DNA of 64,000 bases from Lachnospiraceae bacterium (GTDB lineage: Bacteria > Bacillota > Clostridia > Lachnospirales > Lachnospiraceae), in the NCBI GenBank assembly GCA_024403235.1, contig JAKSSF010000007.1, positions 1-64,000 of the forward strand. The letters run 5' to 3'. The notes beneath the pieces are model-generated. The model made no database searches. It had not been told where the DNA came from and saw only the letters and a list, made by a program, of their open reading frames with translations. This document shows positions 1 through 8,889 of this stretch, one piece after another. Numbering within the stretch: the first letter of the stretch is position 1; each line of letters opens with the position of its first letter. The translations under genes and the position numbers were made by a program.

Positions 1-51
<51 letters not shown>

Positions 52-108
52 ATTTGTTGTTTTCACAACAATGAAGATTTTACAATAGGCAAAATCATTT
101 GTCAACCC

Positions 109-687
109 TTACAACTGTGAAAAAGGGATAAAAGGTGTTGCTTCCTTTTTATGCTCACCCAAAAACTTTTCCATCCAGAACATATCATACCATTGGGAAA
201 ACTTATATCCGGAATTATGGAAGGTGCCAACCATTTTGTAGCCCATTTTTTCATGGAAATATAAGCTACTGTTATCCAGATGATCATTATCTTCTCTGGC
301 ATAAGCAATACAAGCATTGGCGTTTAATACATTTTGCTGTTTTAAATAGTTTTCCAATGCTAAATATAAGGCTCTACCATAGCCTTTTCGTTTACAATCC
401 TGGCGAAGGTAAATGGTGGTTTCCACAGACCAGTCATAGGCTGCCCTGGCCTTGAATCTGGAAGCATAGGTATAACCACGAATTTCTCCATCCTCTTCTA
501 TGACAAGATAAGGATATACTTTCAAAGTTTCCTCTATTCGATAGGCAAACTCCTCCACAGTGGGTACTTCATGCTCGAAGGAAACCGCTGTATTGGATAC
601 ATAAGGTGCGTAGATCTCTAACAATTCTTTGGCATCTGCCACTGTTGCCAAACGAATCTTCCAGGTTGTATTTTCACAGTTTGACAT
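109..687 (-). CDS. GNAT acetyltransferase, phosphinothricin-acetyltransferase-like
   Basis: This 192-residue protein is a single GNAT domain of the PAT/YncA-like subfamily, which acetylates small amino-group substrates with acetyl-CoA; the substrate here is unknown. The N-terminal stretch IRLATVADAKELLEIYAPYV and the acetyl-CoA loop region KRKGYGRALY are characteristic. A later FHEKMGYKMVG motif is the usual C-terminal strand of the fold. The start at 687 is chosen because an AGGA ribosome site lies 7 nt upstream; the frame is open further 5' but that part is not GNAT-like. It is divergent from mntP and stands alone. Family is fairly certain, substrate is not. Confidence 0.85.
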   Translation of the reverse strand: MSNCENTTWKIRLATVADAKELLEIYAPYVSNTAVSFEHEVPTVEEFAYRIEETLKVYPYLVIEEDGEIRGYTYASRFKARAAYDWSVETTIYLRQDCKRKGYGRALYLALENYLKQQNVLNANACIAYAREDNDHLDNSSLYFHEKMGYKMVGTFHNSGYKFSQWYDMFWMEKFLGEHKKEATPFIPFSQL

Positions 688-723
688 AGGTTTTTCCTGC
701 TTTCTAAAATGTTTTATATTTGT

Positions 724-752
724 TATAATGGTCAAGTGCCTTTCACAAGGCA
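724..752 (+). promoter_or_regulatory. mntP promoter -10 and overlapping inverted repeat
   Basis: A perfect TATAAT lies at 724-729; the -35 region (701-706, TTTCTA) is poor. Just downstream, about where transcription would start, is the inverted repeat TGCCTT-TCAC-AAGGCA (737-752). Its position fits an operator. Since the next gene exports manganese, a metal regulator such as MntR is a reasonable guess, but that is inference. Confidence 0.45.
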
Positions 753-796
753 TACTGTATATTAGGTACAATACTAATTCTAAGTGAGGATTTATT

Positions 797-1357
797 TTGG
801 GATTTATTGAATTATTTATTTTAGCCATTGGATTGTCCATGGACGCTTTCGCCGTATCCATTTGCAAAGGACTTTCTTTAGGAAAAATCAAATGGAAGCA
901 TATGGTTCTAGCCGGGCTGTGGTTTGGTGTGTTTCAGGCCCTTATGCCAGCCATTGGTTATTTTTTAGGTAGTTTTTTTGCGGAACTGGTTTCTCATATT
1001 GCACCTTGGATTGCTTTTCTGCTGCTTTTATTTATCGGTGGAAATATGATTAAGGAATCCAGAGAGCATTCCGATGAACTGGATGATAAAATGGATACGA
1101 AAACCATGTTTCTTTTAGCCGTTGCAACCAGCATTGATGCTTTGGCTGTTGGGGTTTCCTTAGCCTTTTTGCAAATTCCCATTTTAGCACCTGTTTTTTT
1201 TATCGGTTGTGTTACTTTTGTCTGCTCTGCCATTGGCATTAAAATCGGTAGTTTGTTTGGTATGGTATACAAATCCAAAGCAGAATTTTTAGGTGGCTTG
1301 GTACTCATTTGTATCGGACTTCGAATCTTATTAAAAGGACTAGGGATTCTTCCCTAG
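797..1357 (+). CDS. mntP: MntP manganese efflux pump
   Basis: A 186-residue integral membrane protein of the MntP (YebN) family, which exports Mn2+ from the cytoplasm. It has six predicted membrane segments in two similar halves. Each half carries the family's acidic signature: SMDAFAVSICKG near residues 14-25 and ATSIDALAVGVS near 109-120. Length matches the family (about 185-190). The start is a TTG at 797 with AGGA at 787-790 six bases upstream; no ATG fits better. It is monocistronic, with its stop codon inside its own terminator hairpin. Function is known for the family (E. coli MntP) and is inferred here. Confidence 0.93.
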   Translation: MGFIELFILAIGLSMDAFAVSICKGLSLGKIKWKHMVLAGLWFGVFQALMPAIGYFLGSFFAELVSHIAPWIAFLLLLFIGGNMIKESREHSDELDDKMDTKTMFLLAVATSIDALAVGVSLAFLQIPILAPVFFIGCVTFVCSAIGIKIGSLFGMVYKSKAEFLGGLVLICIGLRILLKGLGILP

Positions 1358-1370
1358 TCCTTATTTTTTC
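1335..1370 (+). terminator. Intrinsic terminator of mntP
   Basis: A 12-bp perfect stem AAGGACTAGGGA / TCCCTAGTCCTT with a TTCT loop is followed by ATTTTTTC. The left arm and stop codon lie within the mntP reading frame. aguB converges from the other side and ends at 1371, so the hairpin may serve both strands. Confidence 0.88.
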
Positions 1371-2246
1371 TTATTCACAGATGTCTGTATAGCACTCCGG
1401 TCTTCTATCCCGGAAAATTCCCCAGCTCAATCGGTTCTCTGCCATTTCATCCAAATCAAAGGTATGCAATAACACTTCTTCCTGATCTCTGGAAGCGCTT
1501 TCTACCAATTCTCCTGTTTGATCTGTAATAAAAGAAGAACCATAAAACAACAGGGATGACTCCTGTCCCCCATTTTCCTTACAAGGGGTAACAGTTTCCA
1601 AACCAATTCTGTTGGCTGCCATTACAGGCATTAAATTGCTGCCTGCGTGCCCCTGCATACATCTGCGCCAATGAGGCATACTGTCACATTCTAAAATAGG
1701 TTCACTGCCAATTGCAGTGGGATACAAAAGCATTTCTGCCCCTTGTACTGCCATGGCTCTGGCCGTCTCCGGGAACCACTGATCCCAGCAAATTCCCACA
1801 CCTACTTTTCCATATCTGGTATCCCAAACCTTAAAGCCTGTATCTCCCGGTACAAAATAAAATTTTTCCTGATAATAATGATCATCCGGGATATGGGTTT
1901 TGCGATAAATACCCAAAATAGTTCCATCCGCATCAATCATGGCGATACTGTTAAACAGACGGTTTCCATCCTTTTCATAAAAACTAATGGGTAACACTAC
2001 CTTCAGTTTTTTCGCCAGTTCCTGAAAATGATTCACGGCATCATTTTCTTCTACGGATTTGGCAAAGGCATAATATTCATATTGACGCTCCTGGCAGAAA
2101 TATTGGCGTTCAAAAAGTTCCGGCAATAAAATGACCTGGGCGCCTTTCCCGGCTGCTTCTATTACCATTTTTTCTGCTTTTTCTATATTCTCCGCTACAT
2201 TTCTTGTACAACTCATTTGAATTGCTGCTAAAGTAACATTTCGCAT
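1371..2246 (-). CDS. aguB: N-carbamoylputrescine amidase
   Basis: Nitrilase-superfamily enzyme of 291 residues that hydrolyses N-carbamoylputrescine to putrescine, CO2 and ammonia. The catalytic triad is visible: Glu43 in LLPELFERQYF, Lys116 in YRKTHIPDDHYY, and Cys153 in GICWDQWFPETAR. Length is normal for AguB. It is the last gene of the polyamine operon, 47 bp after aguA, which supplies its substrate; the adjacency makes the assignment firm among the many nitrilase relatives. Confidence 0.95.
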   Translation of the reverse strand: MRNVTLAAIQMSCTRNVAENIEKAEKMVIEAAGKGAQVILLPELFERQYFCQERQYEYYAFAKSVEENDAVNHFQELAKKLKVVLPISFYEKDGNRLFNSIAMIDADGTILGIYRKTHIPDDHYYQEKFYFVPGDTGFKVWDTRYGKVGVGICWDQWFPETARAMAVQGAEMLLYPTAIGSEPILECDSMPHWRRCMQGHAGSNLMPVMAANRIGLETVTPCKENGGQESSLLFYGSSFITDQTGELVESASRDQEEVLLHTFDLDEMAENRLSWGIFRDRRPECYTDICE

Positions 2247-2293
2247 ACTGTGTTCTCGTTTCTTTTTTTACAAAAATAGTCTCTAATTCTCGT

Positions 2294-3400
2294 CTAGCAC
2301 TGCCCCGGAATCTGCTGGGTAATACAGTGAATATTGCCTCCACCTACAATAATAGGTCTGGCATAAATGGGATACACCTTTCGATCCGGGAACAGATTTT
2401 CCATCATGGATATCGCCACTGCATCGTTTTCATCCCCAAACTGAGGTAGAATTATTCCGCCGTTAGAAATATAAAAATTCACATAACTGGCAGCCAATCG
2501 TTCCCCTTCTTCTCTGCAGTCTTCCCCTTCTTCAAAGACGAATCCTTCCAGTTCTTCTTTGGTAATACAAACCGGTTTCTTCGGAATAGGTAATTTATGG
2601 ACTTTGATTTTTCGTCCTTTGGCATCCCTTTCCTGTTCTAAATATTCCAGACAGGCCATACTTAAGGGATACTGGGAATCCTCTGTATCTTCCGTCCAGG
2701 CTAAAACCACTTCCCCCGGTTTCACAAAGGCACACACATTATCCACATGCTCATTGGTTTCATCCTGATAAATGCCTCGCGGAAGCCACAACACTTTTTC
2801 TATTTGTAAATATTGCTTTAAGGTTTCTTCGATTTCAGACTTTGTCATAGAAGGATTTCTGCCGGGACTCAATAAACAACTTTCTGTCACCAGTAAAGTA
2901 CCCTCGCCGTCACTATGAATGGAGCCTCCTTCTAATACAAAGTGCTTTGCCGAATAATAATCTAATTCTAGTGCCTGACAGATTTTCTCTGCAGCCTGGT
3001 CGTCCTTTTCCCAATGGGCATACAAACCATCGTAGGTACCACCCCAGGCATTAAACTGCCAATCAATGCCCCGTATCTGTCCTGCTTCATTGATCACGCA
3101 GGTAGGTCCCACATCTCTGGCCCAAGCATCGTCTGTGGGTATCGCTAAAACCCGTACATTCTCTATCCCTGTAAAAGCATCTTGCACCTCTTCCACATGA
3201 GCAGCATCTGCCAATATCCAAAGGGTTTCACTTTCTGCAATGGCTTTTCCAATTTCCACAAATGTTTTCTTGGCGTCCTTCCCCTCATAGGGCCAGGAGC
3301 CCGGTCGAATAGGCCAAATCATCACACAGCCTTTATGCGGTTCATATTCCCCAGGCATACGAAATCCATCCTGGCTGGGAGTTGCGTTTTTAATTAACAT
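2294..3400 (-). CDS. aguA: Agmatine deiminase
   Basis: Peptidylarginine-deiminase-like enzyme of 368 residues that converts agmatine to N-carbamoylputrescine and ammonia. The nucleophile Cys359 sits in the family motif [13 protein letters not shown] at the C terminus. The catalytic His is in NEHVDN near 219, and the substrate-binding acid is in WARDVGPT near residue 96. Length is typical. It lies between nspC (117 bp upstream) and aguB. With SpeA upstream it completes the arginine-agmatine-putrescine route. The 117-bp gap could hold a secondary promoter, but I see no clear one. Confidence 0.95.
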   Translation of the reverse strand: MLIKNATPSQDGFRMPGEYEPHKGCVMIWPIRPGSWPYEGKDAKKTFVEIGKAIAESETLWILADAAHVEEVQDAFTGIENVRVLAIPTDDAWARDVGPTCVINEAGQIRGIDWQFNAWGGTYDGLYAHWEKDDQAAEKICQALELDYYSAKHFVLEGGSIHSDGEGTLLVTESCLLSPGRNPSMTKSEIEETLKQYLQIEKVLWLPRGIYQDETNEHVDNVCAFVKPGEVVLAWTEDTEDSQYPLSMACLEYLEQERDAKGRKIKVHKLPIPKKPVCITKEELEGFVFEEGEDCREEGERLAASYVNFYISNGGIILPQFGDENDAVAISMMENLFPDRKVYPIYARPIIVGGGNIHCITQQIPGQC

Positions 3401-3517
3401 ATAGTATCCTTACTGTTCTTCCAACAATAAATGCATTTTTAATCTGCTGAAAATTATGCTAAAAATCTTTTGGTTTCCATTTTCTGCCTTTTAAAAACTA
3501 TATTAAAAATATTCTAT

Positions 3518-4660
3518 CTAAGACAATCGATTCTTAAAATCTTCATATCCAAACTTTTTGATTAACTCACAATGGCCATCTGTTTTTTGTAAGTAGATAG
3601 AAGGCAACGGAATACCATTAAAGGTATTGTTCTTTACCATGGAATAAATTGCCATATCCTCAAAAATCAGCTTATCCCCTATCTCAACAGGTTGCTCAAA
3701 GGAATAATCCCCTATAATATCTCCTGCCAGACAAGTGTAAGAACTGAGACGATAGGTATATTTCTTTTCTCCTGCTTCTCCACTGTCCTTTAAAGGTGGT
3801 CTGTAAGGCATTTCCAACACATCCGGCATATGACATGCTGCTGAACCATCTAAAATCAAAGTGGTTATACCATTCTCCACAATATCCATAACATCTGTTA
3901 CGAAATATCCTGCGTGCAATGCAATGGCCTCACCGGGCTCTAGGTAGATTTCCAACTGGTAGGAGTCTCTCATATATTGCACACAGTCTATCAGGGTTTC
4001 CACATCATAATCGTCTCTGGTAATATGATGTCCACCACCCATATTAAACCATTTCATTTGTTCCAAGAATTTCCCAAATTTTTCTTCTACGGCTTTTAAG
4101 GTAGTGGCCAAATCATCAGAATTCTGTTCACACAGAGTGTGACAATGGAATCCCTCCACGCCGTCTAAAACTCTGGGATTTTCCGCTAAGGCTTTTTCCA
4201 GATTGGACAAGGTAACTCCTAATCTGGAACCGGGCGCACAGGGATCATAAATGGCGTGGTCTCCCTGAGTAGAGCATTCCGGATTGATGCGTAAACCCAC
4301 ACTCACTTTTCCCTGCCAAATGGGTCTGTATTTTTCCAATTGGGCAACGGAATTGAAAATCACATGGTCACAAATTTTTACCAGTTCTTCCAAATCTTCC
4401 TGCTTGTAGGCAGGCGCAAAAACATGGTTTTCTTTGCCCATTTCTTCTTTCCCCAGTCTGGCTTCAAATAAACCACTGGCCGTAGTACCGGAAAGATATT
4501 TCCCAATCAAAGGATATAAGGCAAAATTAGAAAATGCTTTTTGTGCCAACAAAATCTTACAGCCAGCCTTTTGTTCTACTTGCTGTAAGATTTCCAGATT
4601 TTTGATTAACTTTTTTTCATCTATCACATAAGCCGGTGTTGGAACCTGTTCCAAATACAT
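3518..4660 (-). CDS. nspC: Carboxynorspermidine/carboxyspermidine decarboxylase
   Basis: PLP-dependent alanine-racemase-fold decarboxylase of 380 residues. It removes CO2 from carboxyspermidine (or carboxynorspermidine) to give spermidine (or norspermidine). The PLP lysine is Lys41 in LLAQKAFS. Other family marks are SRLG, the glycine-rich FNMGGGHH, EPGEA, and the C-terminal CLAGD and DMAIYSMVKN. The start at 4660 is set by an AAGGA site 7 nt upstream and gives the usual N terminus MYLEQVPTPAYV; the open frame extends to 4729 without family similarity. It follows the partner dehydrogenase by 32 bp, which points to carboxyspermidine as the substrate. Confidence 0.94.
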   Translation of the reverse strand: MYLEQVPTPAYVIDEKKLIKNLEILQQVEQKAGCKILLAQKAFSNFALYPLIGKYLSGTTASGLFEARLGKEEMGKENHVFAPAYKQEDLEELVKICDHVIFNSVAQLEKYRPIWQGKVSVGLRINPECSTQGDHAIYDPCAPGSRLGVTLSNLEKALAENPRVLDGVEGFHCHTLCEQNSDDLATTLKAVEEKFGKFLEQMKWFNMGGGHHITRDDYDVETLIDCVQYMRDSYQLEIYLEPGEAIALHAGYFVTDVMDIVENGITTLILDGSAACHMPDVLEMPYRPPLKDSGEAGEKKYTYRLSSYTCLAGDIIGDYSFEQPVEIGDKLIFEDMAIYSMVKNNTFNGIPLPSIYLQKTDGHCELIKKFGYEDFKNRLS

Positions 4661-4692
4661 AGGCAGTCCTTCTTTTCTATCGTCTGTCTGAA

Positions 4693-5952
4693 TTACTCTA
4701 CCAAAACAGGGTTTTCCTCTACAACCCAAGGCAAACCATATTGATTTAAGGCTTCCATATAAGGGTCTGGATCAAACTGATCGGTGGTGAAAACACCGGG
4801 AGCCTGCCATTTACCATTCATCACCAGCATAGTGCCAATCATAGCCGGAACACCTGTGGTATAAGAAATAGCCTGAGAGCCCACTTCTCTATAGCATTCC
4901 TGGTGGTCGCATATATTATAAATATATAAGCTCTTTTCTTTTCCGTCTTTGATGCCGGTAAAGATACAACCAATGTTTGTCTTACCTACAGTTCTAGGTC
5001 CTAAAGAGGCAGGATCCGGCAGCAATGCCTTTAGGAACTGGATAGGCACGATTTTCTGTCCCTCAAACTCAATAGGTGTGGTAGAAAGCATACCCACATT
5101 TTCCAAACACTTCATATGGGTCAAATAGCTTTGTCCAAAGGTCATAAAGAAACGGATTCTCTTTACCCCGGGAATATTTTTTGCCAAGGCTTCGATTTCC
5201 TCATGGTGCAGTAAATACATATCCTTCTGACCAACACCTTCAAAATCGTATTCTCTCTTAATGCTCATGGCAGGGATTTCAATCCACTTTCCATCTTCCC
5301 AATAAGAGCCCGGAGCAGATACCTCGCGAAGATTGATTTCCGGATTAAAGTTGGTTGCGAAAGGATAGCCATGATCACCACCATTACAATCCAAAATATC
5401 AATAGTATGAATTTCATCAAAATAATGCTTTAAAGCATAGGCTGTGAATACACTGGTTACACCGGGATCAAATCCTGTTCCAAGAAGAGCTGTCAATCCT
5501 GCTTTTTTGAATTTTTCTTCATAGGCCCACTGCCAAGAATAATCAAAATAAGCAGTAAAACCTAAGCGTTTGCAACGCTCTTCATAAATAGCACGCCACT
5601 TAGGATCATCTGTGTTTTCTGCTTCGTAGTTGGCAGTGTCAATATAATGCACACCGGTTTCCAAGCAGGCATCCATAATGGTCAGATCCTGATAAGGAAG
5701 AGCCACATTTAATACTGCTTCCGGTTTATATTCTTGAATCAGTGCTACTAACTGGGGTACACTATCTGCATCTACCTGTGCAGTAGAAATTTTTGTCTTT
5801 GTGTTAGGCTGCAGTTTTTCCTTCAACGCATCACATTTTGCCACTGTACGGCTGGCAATCATAATTTCCGGAAAAGCATCACTGTTCTGACAGCATTTGC
5901 TAATTGCTACCTGGGCAACACCGCCACATCCAATAATCAATAATCTTCCCAT
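4693..5952 (-). CDS. Carboxyspermidine dehydrogenase (saccharopine dehydrogenase family)
   Basis: NAD(P)H-dependent reductive condensing enzyme of 419 residues. In this family it joins putrescine (or 1,3-diaminopropane) with aspartate beta-semialdehyde to give carboxyspermidine (or carboxynorspermidine). The N-terminal Rossmann motif IIGCGGVAQVA (6-16) and the saccharopine-dehydrogenase-like body, with FDPGVTSVFTAYALKHYF near 160, support this. It starts 2 bp after the speE stop and is followed by nspC, so the pair forms the alternative spermidine route described in bacteria without a classical SpeD/SpeE path. The exact diamine used cannot be read from sequence. Confidence 0.92.
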   Translation of the reverse strand: MGRLLIIGCGGVAQVAISKCCQNSDAFPEIMIASRTVAKCDALKEKLQPNTKTKISTAQVDADSVPQLVALIQEYKPEAVLNVALPYQDLTIMDACLETGVHYIDTANYEAENTDDPKWRAIYEERCKRLGFTAYFDYSWQWAYEEKFKKAGLTALLGTGFDPGVTSVFTAYALKHYFDEIHTIDILDCNGGDHGYPFATNFNPEINLREVSAPGSYWEDGKWIEIPAMSIKREYDFEGVGQKDMYLLHHEEIEALAKNIPGVKRIRFFMTFGQSYLTHMKCLENVGMLSTTPIEFEGQKIVPIQFLKALLPDPASLGPRTVGKTNIGCIFTGIKDGKEKSLYIYNICDHQECYREVGSQAISYTTGVPAMIGTMLVMNGKWQAPGVFTTDQFDPDPYMEALNQYGLPWVVEENPVLVE

Positions 5953-5954
5953 CT

Positions 5955-6836
5955 TTAGTCACCTCGTTTTTTCTTTTTTGCTAATACTTCTTCTTCTTTT
6001 AATAAATCCTCTACATACTTGGGAAGCATAAACGCACCCTTATGTAGATTGGTGGTATAGTACCAGGTTTGGATTTCTCTCTTTTCCCATTTTTTTGGCT
6101 TAAAATCCTTTAGCGGGTGATACTTTTTCGAAGCAAATCCAAACATCCAATAGCCCGCCGGACAGGTAGGAATGCTGGCCTGATAGACACGGCTAATGGG
6201 GAAACTTCGATATACTTTACTGTGCATGGCACGAAAGGCTTCCTCATCCTCATCATAGAAAGGGCTACCATGCTGATACACCATAATCCCATCTTCCTTT
6301 AAGGCTCTATAACAACTACCGTAAAATTCCTTGGTAAACAAACCTGCTGTATGTCCAAAAGGATCCGTAGAATCATTGATAATCAAATCGTATTGATCGG
6401 TACAACGACGAAGGAACCGAAGTCCGTCCATGTTGTGTACATTGACACGAGGATCTTCAAATCCTTTGGCAGTTTCCGGGAAAAATTTTTGAGAAACCTG
6501 GACAAACATTTCATCCGGCTCTACCACATCGATACATTCGATTTCCGGATACTGAATCAGGGTTCTGGCTACGCCACCATCTCCTCCACCGATTACCAAT
6601 ACATTTTTTACCTCCGGATGTACCGACATTGGTACATGGACTATCATTTCGTTATAGATAAATTCATCTGCTTCGGAGAAAATGATTTCTCCATCCAGTA
6701 CAATCATTTTGCCAAATTCCAGTGATTTGAACACATCAATACGCTGGTATTCACTTTGTCCGCTGTATAGCTGTTTATCCACACGGACACTGGTCTTCAC
6801 ATTATTGGTGTCCATTTGAGAGAACCAAATATCCAT
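5955..6836 (-). CDS. speE: Spermidine synthase family aminopropyltransferase
   Basis: A 293-residue SpeE-type protein: an N-terminal beta domain with QSEYQ and LDG, then a Rossmann methyltransferase-like domain with GGGDGG, a VEPDEM acidic loop and YDLIINDSTDP. Canonical enzymes transfer aminopropyl from decarboxylated SAM to putrescine. Two positions differ from the usual pattern: the loop after DSTDP reads FGHTAGLF rather than a GPA-type loop, and the diamine-site region reads YQHGSPF instead of Q-x-(E/D). No SAM decarboxylase (speD) is in the window, so the donor or the product may differ from the textbook enzyme. It is translationally tight with the next gene (2-bp gap). Confidence 0.85.
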   Translation of the reverse strand: MDIWFSQMDTNNVKTSVRVDKQLYSGQSEYQRIDVFKSLEFGKMIVLDGEIIFSEADEFIYNEMIVHVPMSVHPEVKNVLVIGGGDGGVARTLIQYPEIECIDVVEPDEMFVQVSQKFFPETAKGFEDPRVNVHNMDGLRFLRRCTDQYDLIINDSTDPFGHTAGLFTKEFYGSCYRALKEDGIMVYQHGSPFYDEDEEAFRAMHSKVYRSFPISRVYQASIPTCPAGYWMFGFASKKYHPLKDFKPKKWEKREIQTWYYTTNLHKGAFMLPKYVEDLLKEEEVLAKKKKRGD

Positions 6837-6861
6837 TTTCTTCTCCTTCCAAAGGCTTGTT

Positions 6862-8307
6862 TCACAAACTTATCACATTAATCTTTCGCACTGTGGGATC
6901 GAGGGTACCCTGCAGAGAACATCCTTTTTCTTTGGCATATAAAATATACTCTATGATGTCTTCCGTGATTTTTTCTCCCGGTGTTAAAATTGGAATACCG
7001 GGGGGATAACACATTACCAATTCCCCACTGATTTTTCCTGCGGTCTTTTTCACCGGCATAGGTTTCTTCTGTGCGTAAAATGCCTTTTGTGGGGTCATTA
7101 CCACTTCCGGCTGGATAAAGTCTCCACAATACAAATCTGCAGAATCCTTTTGATACAAACGCTTGATATCCTCCAAGGCTCCTACCAAACGCTCGATTTC
7201 CTGAATACGATCTCCAATAGAAATATAAGCCAAAATATTACCAATATCGCCAAATTCTATTTGAATGTCATATTCATCTCGCAGCAAGTCATACACTTCG
7301 ATTCCGGTAAGACCAATCCCTTGAGTATAAATAGATAACTTGGTGACATCGTAATCATATACGCTATCCCCATCTATCAAATCTCTACCGTAGGCATAAT
7401 AGCCACCAATAGCATTGATTTCGCCTCTGGCATATTCTGCCATTTTACTTACCTTAGCAAAGGATTCTTTTCCACGAAGAGCTAAATTTCTTCTGGAAAT
7501 ATCCAAGCTGGAAAGTAACAAATAGGAAGCACTGGTGGTTTGTGTCAAATTGATAATCTGTCGCACATATTCTGCGTCCATAGAAGGTCCACAAAGTAAA
7601 ATAGAGCTTTGGGTCAGACTACCACCGGACTTGTGCATGGAAACTGCTGCCAGGTCTGCCCCTGCTGCCATACCGGAAATCGGTAAATTCTCTCCAAAAT
7701 ACAAGTGCGTACCATGGGCCTCATCCACCAATACCTTCATATTTCTGGCGTGGGCCAGTTCCACGATTTTTTTCAAATTGGAGCACACCCCATAGTAGGT
7801 AGGGTTATTGATAAACATGGCTACCGCATCCGGATTTTCATTCATTACCCGTTCTACTTCTGCCACTTCTACCCCTAAAGCAATTCCTATTTTAGAATCC
7901 ACTTTGGCTTCTACATACACCGGTACACCACCACATAGAACAAGGGCATTAATAACACTTTTATGAATATTTCTGGGTAGAATAATCTTATCTCCTGCTT
8001 TGCAAACAGATAAAATCATACTCTGCACAGAACTTGTGGTACCATTTACCATCAAAAAGGCATGGGCTGCACCAAAGGCCTCTGCAGTTAATTCCTCTGC
8101 TTTACGAATGACAGAAGTGGGATGTCCCAAATTGTCCAAAGGCTTCATGGAATTGACATCCAGACTCAAACATTTTTCTCCCAAATGCTCTACCAACTCC
8201 GGATTGCCTCGTCCGCGCTTGTGTCCCGGCACATCAAAGGGTACAATTCTTTTTTTCCGAAACCATTCTAAGGCTTCATATATAGGGGCTGATTTTTGTC
8301 CATTCAT
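6862..8307 (-). CDS. speA: Arginine decarboxylase (fold-I Orn/Lys/Arg decarboxylase)
   Basis: PLP-dependent aminotransferase-fold decarboxylase of 481 residues, the short form found in Gram-positive bacteria. The PLP lysine is Lys226 in SMHKSGGSLTQ and the cofactor aspartate is Asp195 in VDEAHGTHLYFG; the N terminus has PFDVPGHKRG. It lacks the N-terminal response-regulator-like domain of enterobacterial inducible enzymes, as expected. Arginine is the likely substrate because aguA and aguB, which consume agmatine, are in the same operon. Lysine or ornithine cannot be excluded from motifs alone. The ribosome site GAGGAG precedes the ATG at 8307. Confidence 0.92.
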   Translation of the reverse strand: MNGQKSAPIYEALEWFRKKRIVPFDVPGHKRGRGNPELVEHLGEKCLSLDVNSMKPLDNLGHPTSVIRKAEELTAEAFGAAHAFLMVNGTTSSVQSMILSVCKAGDKIILPRNIHKSVINALVLCGGVPVYVEAKVDSKIGIALGVEVAEVERVMNENPDAVAMFINNPTYYGVCSNLKKIVELAHARNMKVLVDEAHGTHLYFGENLPISGMAAGADLAAVSMHKSGGSLTQSSILLCGPSMDAEYVRQIINLTQTTSASYLLLSSLDISRRNLALRGKESFAKVSKMAEYARGEINAIGGYYAYGRDLIDGDSVYDYDVTKLSIYTQGIGLTGIEVYDLLRDEYDIQIEFGDIGNILAYISIGDRIQEIERLVGALEDIKRLYQKDSADLYCGDFIQPEVVMTPQKAFYAQKKPMPVKKTAGKISGELVMCYPPGIPILTPGEKITEDIIEYILYAKEKGCSLQGTLDPTVRKINVISL

Positions 8308-8377
8308 AACCCGCTCTCCTCGTAACTATGAGTGTTCTTCTCCATGTACTGCGTTTTCATTGCAATACTGTCAAACT

Positions 8378-8842
8378 TTATTGTCGATTAAAATATGCCA
8401 AGCCGTCCGCCGGATAAAAATAGGTGCGTAAATATCCGTCTGTAGATACAATCACAAATTCGTTGGTGGCTTCCAAATAATACACATCATCCCCGTCTTC
8501 TTTTTCCGTTTTGTGAAGTGCTTTTGGATTGTTGATTACCACATTGGCGGCTACCAAATACTCTTCTTTCGAAGTAAATCCCATTTCTTTCCCATGTTTC
8601 TCATAATGCTCTTCCAAATAGGCTGGCTTTCGAAAATGAAGAAAGACCTCTAGTTGCCCTTCTTCCTCTGCATCGGTATAAGAACCCTCTTCTACTTCCA
8701 CCACCTGGGCTGTAGGGTTTTCTACCGGTGTGGCAGGGGCTGTATCCGGTTGGAATAAAGCAGTTCCTGCACCACCACCTAATAAAAGCGCAATGAGTAA
8801 TGTGATAATCGTCGTTTTCGTATTCTGTTTCTTTTCTTGCAT
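8378..8842 (-). CDS. Membrane-anchored protein with BECR/EndoU-like toxin-type domain
   Basis: A 154-residue protein. Residues 1-11 are basic, 12-29 form one hydrophobic segment (a signal anchor), 30-65 are Pro/Thr/Glu-rich linker, and 66-154 form a compact domain. That domain has EEHYEKHGKEMGFTSKEEYL, then TNEFVIVSTDGYLRTYFYP and a final GLAYF. From memory this pattern (H-x-K-H-G-x-E ... TNEF-x-V ... G-x-x-R/K-T-Y/F-F) occurs in C-terminal domains of polymorphic and phage-borne toxins of the BECR RNase fold; I could not search to confirm. It sits 70 bp upstream of speA on the same strand. Nuclease activity is a guess; no immunity gene is evident beside it. Confidence 0.6.
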   Translation of the reverse strand: MQEKKQNTKTTIITLLIALLLGGGAGTALFQPDTAPATPVENPTAQVVEVEEGSYTDAEEEGQLEVFLHFRKPAYLEEHYEKHGKEMGFTSKEEYLVAANVVINNPKALHKTEKEDGDDVYYLEATNEFVIVSTDGYLRTYFYPADGLAYFNRQ

Positions 8843-8889
8843 AGGAAACCTCTAAGCAAATTTTATATAAGGGGGAAACTCTCCCTGGA

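Noticed and set aside
8308..8377. Promoter between the BECR-like gene and speA
   Set aside because: A TTGACA is present on the minus strand but no acceptable -10 follows at 16-18 bp.
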